Source: an uncultured Anaerococcus sp. (GTDB taxonomy: Bacteria; Bacillota; Clostridia; Tissierellales; Peptoniphilaceae). Taken from it: a stretch of 61,029 bases of DNA. Shown here in pieces: positions 35,762 through 44,075 of this stretch. The first letter of the stretch is position 1, and each line of letters opens with the position of its first letter. The DNA is taken from assembly GCF_943908415.1 (NCBI RefSeq), contig NZ_CALTSY010000010.1, positions 1 through 61,029 of the forward strand, read 5' to 3'. The position numbers were made by a program, and so were the translations under genes. The notes under the pieces were generated by a model, which ran no database searches, had not been told where the DNA came from, and was given only the letters and a program-made list of their open reading frames with translations.

Positions 35762-35791
35762 ATAAAAATTTTTATACATTATCTTTCAATA

Positions 35792-35820
35792 TTTACAAAA
35801 ATAAAATATAATGCTATAAT
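35792..35820 (+). promoter_or_regulatory. Promoter of the leader peptide and ABC exporter genes
   Basis: TTTACA (35792-35797), 17 bases, TATAAT (35815-35820) with a TGC extension. Transcription should start near 35827, 23 bases before the leader peptide ATG and about 141 before the first ABC gene. Confidence 0.75.
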
Positions 35821-35836
35821 TTTATCAAATATAACT

Positions 35837-35964
35837 AAGGAGGATAAAAATGAATATCAAAAATAACAAATCAGTACAAGTACGTATCTAATAGTCAAAG
35901 TAAGTACATATGCTCCTTGCTTTGACTATAATAAACAATCAAGGAGGATGCGGAATTACCCGCA
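35837..35964 (+). promoter_or_regulatory. Predicted SD/anti-SD switch before the ABC exporter
   Basis: ATAGTCAAAG (35891-35900) and CTTTGACTAT (35920-35929) form a perfect ten-pair stem. The loop ends in CTCCTTG (35913-35919), the exact complement of CAAGGAG (35940-35946) in the only strong ribosome site before the exporter. CTCCTT can also pair with the leader's own AAGGAG. A second hairpin, TGCGG/CCGCA (35949-35964), lies between that site and the ATG at 35968 and would shorten the 20-base gap to about four. No U-run follows, so control would be at translation. Confidence 0.6.
35850..35891 (+). CDS. Thirteen-residue leader peptide before the ABC exporter pair
   Basis: MNIKNNKSVQVRI is encoded behind an ideal AAGGAGG site (35837-35843) with six-base spacing and ends at a TAA. 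The stop is immediately followed by a ten-pair hairpin. Size, placement and downstream structure fit a ribosome-stalling leader of the kind that controls Erm methylases and the BmrCD exporter of B. subtilis. No export or maturation signal is seen. It could instead be a short secreted peptide; I favour the leader role. Confidence 0.55.
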   Translation: MNIKNNKSVQVRI

Positions 35965-35967
35965 CTT

Positions 35968-37713
35968 ATGAAAGAATTAAAATTTATTTTTAAACAGATG
36001 TGGTCAAAGGACCCATTCATGTATTTTATCATTGTTTTCTATGCTGTTTTAAATGGTCTATTGCCATTTATCTGGATTTTGGCACCTGCCTACGTCATAG
36101 AAAATAGATCAAAAAATCTCGAATTTTTCCTACTATTTTTTGTAGGTTTATTTCTCATAACTTCAATTATTAGATTCTTATCTTCATTTCTCACTGGCAA
36201 TTACCGCATGAGGATGAATAGACTCCGCTATGGGCTTAATACAAAAGTAATTGAATATTCACTTAGTCTATCATACACTGACCAGCAGGATAATAAAATG
36301 AAGGAAAAAATCACCCAGGCTAATAGAGCAATCGAATTTCCCTTTGATGGATTTGGTGGCATTATTCTCTTTATGCCTGAAACTATGAGTTTGATAGTAT
36401 CTTTAATAGGTTTTTTGTGGATATTCACTGTTATAGACTGGTATTTAGTAGTTTATGTAATCATTATGACTATCCTATCCGGAAGATATTTCTATAAATT
36501 AACTTTTACCTATGAAGAATATTGGGATAATATCGAAGAAACTTGGGAAAAGTTAGAACAGCTAAATTATGAACTAAAAAACCCAATAAGTAAGCTTGAT
36601 ATACTTATGTATGATATAACAAGTATACTTAAAAAATACTATTTTGGTATAACCGATTTAAGAAATAATGAACTTAAAGCAAATAATATTAAAGTTATGA
36701 ATCTCGGGTTAAAAGCAAGATTTATCAATCTATTAAGGGATATACCTGTTTTTATCTGGTTGATTAATAGACTTTATGGAGGCTTCATAGAAGTGTCAGA
36801 ATTTTATGTGCTATTTACGGCTGTCTTTGGATTTATCCTAAGCACCTATTCACTATCAATGAATTTGGCTGAAATAGCAAAAAATATAAAATTTTTTAGA
36901 CCATATTTTGATATAAGTTTAAAACCAGTTGATACTTTAAAAGAAATAGACTTTGATAAGTTTGAGCTTACACTCAAGGATGTGTGTTTTAAATACCCAT
37001 CTTCTTATAAAAACATCTTAAACCATATTAACCTCACTATCCATGATAAGGAATCAATAGCCCTCGTTGGAGAAAATGGTGCTGGTAAAACAACCCTTGC
37101 ACTCATCATAGCTGGTCTTTATGAGCCTACTAGTGGAGAAATTTTATTAAATGGAAAAAATATAAGAGATTATAGTATAGATCAAAAATCATATATATCA
37201 GCGGTTTTTCAAGACTCCCTCCTACTTCCTTATAGCATCAAAGAAAATGTATTGATGAGTAATAGGGATTATGACTTAACAGAACTCTATGAAAAAACCG
37301 GCTTAAATTCTATTATTAAAACTTATGATAATGGTGATAAACAAATACTTCTAAGAACCTTAAGTGATGATGGAGTCGACTTATCTGGTGGACAAAAACA
37401 AAGGTTGTTTTTAGCCCGTGCTTTAAACAAAACTCATGCTAAGCTTCTATTGCTAGATGAACCAACCGCTCAACTTGATGCCATAGCAGAGCGCGACCTA
37501 TATGAGCTTTATAATAGTGAAGCAAAAGATAAGTCAAGTGTATTCATATCTCACAGACTTGCATCAACAAAGTTTTGTGACAGAGTAATCTTTCTAAAAA
37601 ATGGTGAGATTATTGAAGAAGGTAGCCATGATAAGCTAATGAATTTGGGTGGAGAGTATGCTGAGCTATTTGAAATCCAAGCTAAAAACTACAAGGAGGT
37701 AAATAATGCGTAA
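35968..37713 (+). CDS. ABC exporter half-transporter, subunit 1
   Basis: The 581-residue protein has a six-helix exporter domain (about 1-320) fused to an ATPase domain. The ATPase has Walker A GENGAGKTT, Q-loop VFQDSLLLP, signature LSGGQKQR, Walker B LLLLDEPT and H-loop ISHR. It overlaps the second half-transporter by eight bases, and the two should form a heterodimer. The leader peptide and RNA switch upstream suggest drug-inducible expression like BmrCD. The substrate is not readable from the sequence; peptide or drug export are the main options. Start chosen at 35968 from the length of the first cytoplasmic segment. Confidence 0.9.
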   Translation: MKELKFIFKQMWSKDPFMYFIIVFYAVLNGLLPFIWILAPAYVIENRSKNLEFFLLFFVGLFLITSIIRFLSSFLTGNYRMRMNRLRYGLNTKVIEYSLSLSYTDQQDNKMKEKITQANRAIEFPFDGFGGIILFMPETMSLIVSLIGFLWIFTVIDWYLVVYVIIMTILSGRYFYKLTFTYEEYWDNIEETWEKLEQLNYELKNPISKLDILMYDITSILKKYYFGITDLRNNELKANNIKVMNLGLKARFINLLRDIPVFIWLINRLYGGFIEVSEFYVLFTAVFGFILSTYSLSMNLAEIAKNIKFFRPYFDISLKPVDTLKEIDFDKFELTLKDVCFKYPSSYKNILNHINLTIHDKESIALVGENGAGKTTLALIIAGLYEPTSGEILLNGKNIRDYSIDQKSYISAVFQDSLLLPYSIKENVLMSNRDYDLTELYEKTGLNSIIKTYDNGDKQILLRTLSDDGVDLSGGQKQRLFLARALNKTHAKLLLLDEPTAQLDAIAERDLYELYNSEAKDKSSVFISHRLASTKFCDRVIFLKNGEIIEEGSHDKLMNLGGEYAELFEIQAKNYKEVNNA

Positions 37714-39466
37714 TTATATAAGACTAATTAAGCTAGTAAATACAAAAGAAAAAGGCTTTACTAGAAAAACTATTATATATTCGATCCTCCTTGGCCTATT
37801 ACCTCTACTAAGGTTAGTTGCACCAAAGCTAATCATAGATGAATTTACCGGAGCACGTCGCTTAAATGTCATGCTTACTATAGCCATAGGAGCCCTAGTT
37901 TTAAACTTCCTAGCCGATATGCTAAAAGTTAAGGCTAGCCAATACTATATGCTCAGTCTAGACCACGTAAGAGACAACCTAGCCTATGACTTAAATGAGA
38001 AGATTTTAAAATTACCACTAGAGATGACAGATAGTAAGAGCATCCAAGATAAGGCCCAAGAAGCAACCCAAGGGCTTCAAAATATCTGGGGTTTCTTTGA
38101 ATTTTTAGGCTTTGGTTTAGGTCAAGTTGCAACTGGAATATTTTCAGTTTTTATTCTTATAAGGTTAAATCCACTTTTACCTTTGGTTTTACTTGCCTTA
38201 TTCTTATTAAACAAACCAATAACAAAAAAACTAAAGGAAAACGAAGCTAATAATCAGAAAAGATCTGCTGAAGAATCACGTATTTATAAATACTATTTCA
38301 ACTTCGCAAGAGACTTTAAATATTCCAAAGATATAAAAATATATAAGGCAGAAAATCTAATATTAGATAAGGCAGATTTTCACTTAAATAGGATGTATGA
38401 ACTAAATCATAAATACTTTACTGTAAATGGTATATACTTAGGTCTAATAAATGTTATTAATAACTTAGCTATAGTTGGCTCCTTTATTTATATAGGTTCA
38501 AAGTTATTAGTAAATGCTATAAGTGTCGCCAACTTTACTTTATACTTTAACTCTATAAATGGACTTATAGAAGGTCTTAATATGTTTCAAAATTATTATC
38601 CAGAGCTTGCAAGGCTTAATGTAACTATTAAAGCCTTGTTCGAGTTTTTAGATATAGAAGAATCTTGGAATGAGGGTGGAGATATAGACAATATTGATCT
38701 TTCCGAAGTGACAATAGAGTTTAAAGATGTTTCTTTTAAATATCCTACAAGTGAAGACTACATCCTTGAAAATTGTTCTTTTTCTATAAATTCAGGTGAA
38801 ACCGTAGCATTGGTAGGACGTAATGGAGCTGGCAAGTCGACTATCGTCAAACTTTTGTGTAAGTTTTATGAAGCGACTAGTGGTGAGATTTTATTAAATG
38901 GTATAAATATAAATGACATAGATACAAAGTATTATTACCAAATTCTCTCCCCAACCTTTCAAGACTTTAGACTATTCCCATTTAGAATAGATGAAAATGT
39001 CGCAACCATTGCTCATGAAGATATTAGCCAATCAAACTATGAAGAAATGGATAAGGCCATTGACCTATTAAATATTAATCTTTGGATTAATAATTTACCA
39101 AAGAAGAAGGCTAATTATATATCCACTCTATTTGATAAAAATGGAATCCAGCCTTCTGGAGGAATCGGACAAAAATTAGCTCTTGCTCGTTCTATGCACC
39201 ATAAAGGTAAATTTATAATCATGGATGAGCCAACAAGTGCTCTCGATCCTCGTAGTGAGCAAGAAATATTTGAAAACATGCTAGCAATTACAAAAGATCA
39301 GACATCGCTATTTATATCTCATAGACTATCCTCTACTAAGTATGCAGATAGGATACTAGTATGTAATAATGGTCATATTGAAGAAAGCGGAAACCATAAT
39401 GAACTACTAAAGGCCAATAATTTATATGCAAAGATGTTCAATACCCAAAAAGAATTATATGGATAA
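37706..39466 (+). CDS. ABC exporter half-transporter, subunit 2
   Basis: The 586-residue partner has an exporter membrane domain (about 1-330) and an ATPase domain with Walker A GRNGAGKST, Walker B FIIMDEPT and H-loop ISHR. Its signature motif is PSGGIGQK where LSGGQ is usual, so one of the two nucleotide sites in the dimer is probably weak. Such asymmetry is common in heterodimeric exporters. It overlaps subunit 1 by eight bases and is followed by a terminator. Confidence 0.9.
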   Translation: MRNYIRLIKLVNTKEKGFTRKTIIYSILLGLLPLLRLVAPKLIIDEFTGARRLNVMLTIAIGALVLNFLADMLKVKASQYYMLSLDHVRDNLAYDLNEKILKLPLEMTDSKSIQDKAQEATQGLQNIWGFFEFLGFGLGQVATGIFSVFILIRLNPLLPLVLLALFLLNKPITKKLKENEANNQKRSAEESRIYKYYFNFARDFKYSKDIKIYKAENLILDKADFHLNRMYELNHKYFTVNGIYLGLINVINNLAIVGSFIYIGSKLLVNAISVANFTLYFNSINGLIEGLNMFQNYYPELARLNVTIKALFEFLDIEESWNEGGDIDNIDLSEVTIEFKDVSFKYPTSEDYILENCSFSINSGETVALVGRNGAGKSTIVKLLCKFYEATSGEILLNGININDIDTKYYYQILSPTFQDFRLFPFRIDENVATIAHEDISQSNYEEMDKAIDLLNINLWINNLPKKKANYISTLFDKNGIQPSGGIGQKLALARSMHHKGKFIIMDEPTSALDPRSEQEIFENMLAITKDQTSLFISHRLSSTKYADRILVCNNGHIEESGNHNELLKANNLYAKMFNTQKELYG

Positions 39467-39469
39467 TAA

Positions 39470-39508
39470 AAATCAGTACAAAATTAAATTTTTGTACTGA
39501 CTTTTTTG
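39470..39508. terminator. Terminator between the ABC pair and the TVP38 genes
   Basis: TCAGTACAAAA (39473-39483) and TTTTGTACTGA (39490-39500) form an 11-pair stem followed by six T on the plus strand. The genes converge here. Confidence 0.85.
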
Positions 39509-40102
39509 TTAAGCAATTTTTTGGACAAACCAATCTAATCCCATAGCCCATCCCATAGAATATATAAATATAGATGGTGGTTTGCATAGTAAAATAATAG
39601 TTACATATTTTTTAAAACTCATATCAGAAAGTCCTGTAAGGTAGCATAAAAAATCATCTGGTGCCATAGGTAGTAAAATAGCAATAGCAAAAAACTTTTC
39701 ATAATTTTTCTCAGCTAATTTACTCTTATACTTATTATAGGTATCCTCTCCAAATACATTGATTACAATAGTTTTACCAAAGGTTCTAGATATAAAAAAT
39801 ACTAAGATAGAGCCTATACATATTGATATATAGTTATATATGAATCCCCACAAAGGACCAAATATAACTACACCAAATATTGTAGTCAATCCTCCAGGTA
39901 TTATTGGGACAACTACCTGAATAATTTGTACAAGAATAAATATAAGTGATGCTCTTGTACCATATGATAGGATGAATCTTCTAAAACTATCTAGCGAATT
40001 AAAAAGACCTTGCTTATATCCTATAAATCCTAGAACTGTTAGGACAACTAATATTAAAATTGCTATTATATTATAAACATTTTTCTTTAAAAATTTTTTC
40101 AT
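39509..40102 (-). CDS. TVP38/TMEM64 (DedA-related) membrane protein, copy 1
   Basis: The 197-residue protein has four to five membrane segments and the family core: VPIIPGGLTTIFG, FGPLWGFIYNY, an ISRTFGK segment and LPMAPDDFLCYLTGLS. Some members of the wider family act as lipid scramblases or flippases; the role of this one is not known. It is closely similar to the next gene along its whole length, so the pair arose by tandem duplication. An AGAAGG site precedes the ATG, and a separate promoter lies in the 78-base gap upstream. Confidence 0.85.
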   Translation of the reverse strand: MKKFLKKNVYNIIAILILVVLTVLGFIGYKQGLFNSLDSFRRFILSYGTRASLIFILVQIIQVVVPIIPGGLTTIFGVVIFGPLWGFIYNYISICIGSILVFFISRTFGKTIVINVFGEDTYNKYKSKLAEKNYEKFFAIAILLPMAPDDFLCYLTGLSDMSFKKYVTIILLCKPPSIFIYSMGWAMGLDWFVQKIA

Positions 40103-40136
40103 GCTGCCTTCTATTTTGTATCATTTATGTAACAGG

Positions 40137-40165
40137 ACAATACACTCAATATATTATATTGTCAA
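40137..40165 (-). promoter_or_regulatory. Promoter of TVP38 copy 1
   Basis: On the minus strand, TTGACA (40165-40160), 17 bases, TATTGT (40142-40137). GACAATA and TATTGTC repeats overlap both hexamers. Confidence 0.6.
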
Positions 40166-40180
40166 TTATATTTACTAAAG

Positions 40181-40777
40181 TTAACTAGTAAATTTTTTTG
40201 TAAACCAATCAATACCAAAATACCATGCCATAGAATAAATAAATATGGAAGGTGGTTTACAAAGAAAAATAATCAGAGCAAATTTCTTAAAGCTCATATT
40301 ACTAAGGCCTGAAAGATAGCACAGAAAATTATCAGGTGCTGCTGGCACTAGTATTGCAAGTGCAAAAAATTTTTCATAGGTCTTATCTTTTATTTTATCC
40401 TTATACTTATTAAAAGTGTCTTCTCCAAATATACTTAGGACCAAACTTTGGCCAAAGGTCCTAGCTATTAAAAAATTAATAATAGATCCTATACATATTG
40501 AAAGATAATTGTATATGAAACCTCTTAAAGGACCAAAGGTCAAAACTCCAAAGGCAAGGATAATCCCACCTGGTATACCTGGTACAGCGACTTGAATAAT
40601 ATTTGTAATAAAAAATATTAAAAATGCCCATGATCCAAAAGATAATACATACTCTCTAAAACTTTCAATAGAATCAAATAATCCTTTTTTGTATCCTAAA
40701 TATCCAAGGGAGAAAAACAATACTAAGATTATGAGTGATATTATATTATATATGTTTTTCTTTAAAAAGTCTTTCAT
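40181..40777 (-). CDS. TVP38/TMEM64 (DedA-related) membrane protein, copy 2
   Basis: The 198-residue paralogue of the downstream gene shares its opening (KKNIYNIISLIILV), VPGIPGGIILAFG, FGPLRGFIYNY, IARTFGQS and LVPAAPDNFLCYLSGLS. The core Asp-Asp of copy 1 (APDDF) is Asp-Asn here. The ribosome site is poor. Upstream lies a 29-base palindrome over the likely -10, suggesting a repressor controls the pair. Confidence 0.85.
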   Translation of the reverse strand: MKDFLKKNIYNIISLIILVLFFSLGYLGYKKGLFDSIESFREYVLSFGSWAFLIFFITNIIQVAVPGIPGGIILAFGVLTFGPLRGFIYNYLSICIGSIINFLIARTFGQSLVLSIFGEDTFNKYKDKIKDKTYEKFFALAILVPAAPDNFLCYLSGLSNMSFKKFALIIFLCKPPSIFIYSMAWYFGIDWFTKKFTS

Positions 40778-40819
40778 AACACTTTCTCACTTAAATACTA
40801 ATCTTTAGCTAAACCAAAT

Positions 40820-40848
40820 ATGGTGTATCACTATGAATGATACACCAT
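40820..40848 (-). promoter_or_regulatory. Palindromic operator candidate over the TVP38 promoter
   Basis: ATGGTGTATCA (40820-40830), seven bases, TGATACACCAT (40838-40848) is a perfect 11-7-11 inverted repeat. A candidate promoter, TTGTAA (40864-40859), 16 bases, TATCAT (40842-40837), runs into it. No T run follows on either strand, which argues against a terminator. Confidence 0.5.
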
Positions 40849-40874
40849 TTAAAAATATTTACAACTACATATCC

Positions 40875-40903
40875 TATAGTTATTTATATTTAATATAACT
40901 ATA
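40875..40903. repeat. Second inverted repeat, downstream of wrbA
   Basis: TATAGTTAT (40875-40883) and ATAACTATA (40895-40903) are nine-base arms 11 bases apart, 18 bases past the wrbA stop. It could be a weak terminator or another protein site. Confidence 0.4.
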
Positions 40904-40920
40904 ACTTATATCAAATTACA

Positions 40921-41523
40921 TTAATTTTTATACTTTGAAGCAATATCAAGTAATCTTTTTGTTTGATGAGCTACAGCTGGTTTAATATCCTCTACTGTTT
41001 CATCAGCTTCACCCTTTTGAGTAGCAGATACGCCATATGGGTTTCCACCTTGATTAAAGATTGATTGATCAGTATAACCAGTAGGAACTATTATAGAACC
41101 CCAGTGCATAGCAGAAGTGTATATAGACCTTACTGTATGTTCTTGTCCTCCGTTTTTATTTTGTGAAGATGAGAAAGCAGTAACAAATTTATTTACAAGC
41201 TTTCCACTAGCCCATACCCCACCTAATGAGTCAATATAATTTTTCATTTGACTTGATATATTTCCAAATCTAGTTGGTGTTGAGAAAATTATAGCATCTG
41301 CCCAAACTAAATCTTCTGGTGTAGCAATTGCTATATCTTCTGTAGCTTTTATTGTTTTATCCCAAGCTGAACCTGGTGTAACCTCTGATGTATCTTGAAG
41401 TTCTTTTACCTTTAATAATCTAACATTTGCACCATATTTTTCAGCTTCTTCTTTTGCATATGAAGCCATTTTATAATTAACCCCTGTTTGGGAATAAAAA
41501 ACTATAGCTAAATTAATATCCAT
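40921..41523 (-). CDS. WrbA-type NAD(P)H:quinone oxidoreductase (flavodoxin fold)
   Basis: The 200-residue flavoprotein has the FMN phosphate loop FYSQTGVNYKMA near residue 10, the STPTRFGNISSQMKNYID segment and FSSSQNKNGGQE. These are WrbA family motifs for two-electron quinone reduction. The start at 41523 is preferred because AAAGGAG lies nine bases before it; the upstream ATG at 41547 precedes that site. It is monocistronic between the leuS terminator and the TVP38 genes. Oxidative or quinone stress protection is inferred from the family. Confidence 0.88.
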   Translation of the reverse strand: MDINLAIVFYSQTGVNYKMASYAKEEAEKYGANVRLLKVKELQDTSEVTPGSAWDKTIKATEDIAIATPEDLVWADAIIFSTPTRFGNISSQMKNYIDSLGGVWASGKLVNKFVTAFSSSQNKNGGQEHTVRSIYTSAMHWGSIIVPTGYTDQSIFNQGGNPYGVSATQKGEADETVEDIKPAVAHQTKRLLDIASKYKN

Positions 41524-41607
41524 TATATTTATCTCCTTTATATACATTTATTTACTATCTCTTGTTCATATATTTATACCCAATTAATCCTAGTATAACT
41601 TCATAAT

Positions 41608-41636
41608 AAAAAATAGGACATAAGGTCCTATTTTTT
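41608..41636. terminator. Terminator after leuS
   Basis: AAAAAATAGGAC (41608-41619) and GTCCTATTTTTT (41625-41636) form a 12-pair stem with a five-base loop and overlap the leuS stop codon. Confidence 0.85.
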
Positions 41637-44067
41637 ATCCAACTACAATATTTAAAATTTTACCTGGTACATATATTACTTTTCTAATTTCTTTATTATC
41701 TAAGTGACTTGATATATTATTGTCAGATTGAGCAGCTTCTAATGCATCATCCTTACTTGCATCCATAGCCATTAGAACCTTACCACGCATCTTTCCATTA
41801 ACCTGTACTGGCATCTCAAATTCATCTAAAGTAAGTTTTGCTTCATCATAGCTTGGCCAAGCTGTTTGATTAAGCATTCCTTCATATCCAAGCATCTCCC
41901 AAATTTCTTCTGTCATATGAGGAGCAACTGGATTTAGAAGTATTAAGTATGTTTTAAAGTCATCTTTAGTTATTGCGCCCTGGGATCTCATTTCATTTGA
42001 TAGGGTCATAAGGGCAGCTATAGCTGTATTAAACTTAAGATTTTCAAAATCTTCACTAACCTTCTTTATAGTTTGGTGGATTAATACCTCTAAGTCTTTA
42101 GAGTACCCTTCACCTTCTCCTAGAAAATCTATCATGTTGTATACTCTTTCTAGATATTTACGGCAACCACGTACTCCTTCATCAGACCATATAGCTGTAG
42201 ATCCAAAGTCTCCTATAAACATCTCATAACACCTTAATGTATCTGCACCATAATCTCTAATGATATCATCTGGATTTACAACATTGCCACGAGATTTACT
42301 CATCTTTTGGTGGTCTTCACCTAGAATCATACCATGGCTTGTTCTCTTTTTATATGGTTCCTTAGTAGGAACAATTCCTAAATCGTATAAGAATTTGTGC
42401 CAAAATCTAGAATATAGCAAGTGGAGTGTTGTATGCTCCATTCCACCATTATACCAATCTACAGGACTATAATAATCTAAAGCTTCTTTACTAGCAATAG
42501 AATCATTATTATCTGGATCCATATATCTTAAATAATACCATGAGGAGCCAGCCCATTGTGGCATGGTATCTGTTTCTCTTTTTGCAGGTCCTCCACAAAT
42601 AGGACAAGTTGTATTTACAAATTCATCTATTTCTGATAGAGGTGACTCGCCTGTTGCTGTAGGTTCATAAGTTTCGACTTCTGGTAATTTTATAGGTAGT
42701 TCACTTTCATCAACTGGAACCCAACCATGTTCATTACAGTAGACCATTGGTATTGGCTCACCCCAATATCTTTGACGAGAGAATACCCAGTCACGAAGCT
42801 TAAAGTTTGTTGTAGCTTCTCCTAATTTATTTTCTTCAATATATTCTATAGCTTTTTGTTTTGCTTCTTTTGCGCTAAGTCCATTTAAGAAATCAGAATT
42901 TATAGATATTCCCTTATTTATATCAGTTAGAGGAAGATCTTCATTATTTTCTGTTTCATAAACTTGTACTATCGGCATATCAAAAGTTTTTGCAAATTCA
43001 TAATCGCGGCTATCGTGGGCTGGAACTGCCATTATAGCTCCTGTACCATATGTCATAAGTACGTAATCAGAAACCCATATTGGAATTTCTTTATTATTTA
43101 AAGGATTGATAGCACTTAGTCCATCAAGTTTAACACCAGTCTTATCTTTGTTAAGCTCAGCCCTTTCAAAGTCAGACTTCTTTCGAGCTTCTTCTTGATA
43201 AGCGGTAACTTGGTCAAAGTTATTAATTCTATCTTTATACTTATCCAAAATAGGATGTTCTGGAGATATAACCATATAGCTAACACCAAAAATAGTATCT
43301 GGACGTGTTGTATAAACTGTAAGTTTATCTTCTATATCTTTGATCTTAAAGTCTACATTTGCTCCCTTAGACCTACCTATCCAGTTTATTTGTTGAGCCT
43401 TAATCCTATCCTCATAATCAACTTCGTCTAAGTCATCTATGAGTCTATCTGCATACTCTGTTATTTTAAGCATCCATTGATTTTTCATCTTATGAACAAC
43501 TTCAGTACCACATCTTTCGCACTTACCATCTACTACTTCTTCATTGGCTAGTCCAACTTGGCATGATGGGCACCAGTTCACGCTCATTTCTTTTTTATAA
43601 GCAAGTCCATTCTTGTATAGTTGGATGAATATCCATTGACTCCACTTATAGTAATCTGGATCGGTTGTGTTTATTTCTCTATCCCAATCAAAAGAGAATC
43701 CTATTGATTGTAACTGAGCCTTAAAGTTTTTGATATTATCTTCTGTTACCTTTGCTGGATGTATCTTGTTTTTGATAGCATAGTTTTCTGTTGGCAATCC
43801 AAAGGCATCAAAGCCCATTGGATACATAACATTATATCCTTGAAGTCTACGCTTACGAGCAACTATATCTAAGGCTGTATAAGGACGTGGATGACCAACA
43901 TGTAGACCTTGTCCTGATGGATAAGGGAATTCTACTAGAGGATAATATTTTTTCTTTGTAGTATCTACTTCACTATGAAAAGTTTTATTTTCACTCCAAA
44001 TTTTTTGCCATTTTTTCTCTATAGCATTTGGATTATATTCTGGAAATTTAGAATTAAATTCGCTCAT
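41635..44067 (-). CDS. leuS: Leucyl-tRNA synthetase
   Basis: It charges tRNA(Leu). The 810-residue class I enzyme has the HIGH-like motif YPSGQGLHVGH near residue 50, a zinc-type insertion with CPSCQVG and CERCG, the CP1 editing domain (TTRPDTIFG and the DSRDYEFA loop), and KMSKS in HQKMSKSRGN. The anticodon domain and short C-terminal domain are complete. It follows asnS by eight bases. No T-box leader is present, so it is not regulated by that route from within this operon. Confidence 0.98.
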   Translation of the reverse strand: MSEFNSKFPEYNPNAIEKKWQKIWSENKTFHSEVDTTKKKYYPLVEFPYPSGQGLHVGHPRPYTALDIVARKRRLQGYNVMYPMGFDAFGLPTENYAIKNKIHPAKVTEDNIKNFKAQLQSIGFSFDWDREINTTDPDYYKWSQWIFIQLYKNGLAYKKEMSVNWCPSCQVGLANEEVVDGKCERCGTEVVHKMKNQWMLKITEYADRLIDDLDEVDYEDRIKAQQINWIGRSKGANVDFKIKDIEDKLTVYTTRPDTIFGVSYMVISPEHPILDKYKDRINNFDQVTAYQEEARKKSDFERAELNKDKTGVKLDGLSAINPLNNKEIPIWVSDYVLMTYGTGAIMAVPAHDSRDYEFAKTFDMPIVQVYETENNEDLPLTDINKGISINSDFLNGLSAKEAKQKAIEYIEENKLGEATTNFKLRDWVFSRQRYWGEPIPMVYCNEHGWVPVDESELPIKLPEVETYEPTATGESPLSEIDEFVNTTCPICGGPAKRETDTMPQWAGSSWYYLRYMDPDNNDSIASKEALDYYSPVDWYNGGMEHTTLHLLYSRFWHKFLYDLGIVPTKEPYKKRTSHGMILGEDHQKMSKSRGNVVNPDDIIRDYGADTLRCYEMFIGDFGSTAIWSDEGVRGCRKYLERVYNMIDFLGEGEGYSKDLEVLIHQTIKKVSEDFENLKFNTAIAALMTLSNEMRSQGAITKDDFKTYLILLNPVAPHMTEEIWEMLGYEGMLNQTAWPSYDEAKLTLDEFEMPVQVNGKMRGKVLMAMDASKDDALEAAQSDNNISSHLDNKEIRKVIYVPGKILNIVVG

Positions 44068-44075
44068 CTTTACTC

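Noticed and set aside
35948..35971. Seven-codon ORF MRNYPHL as a second leader peptide
   Set aside because: Its ATG directly abuts the ribosome site with no spacing, so initiation there is unlikely; it is noted only as an alternative.
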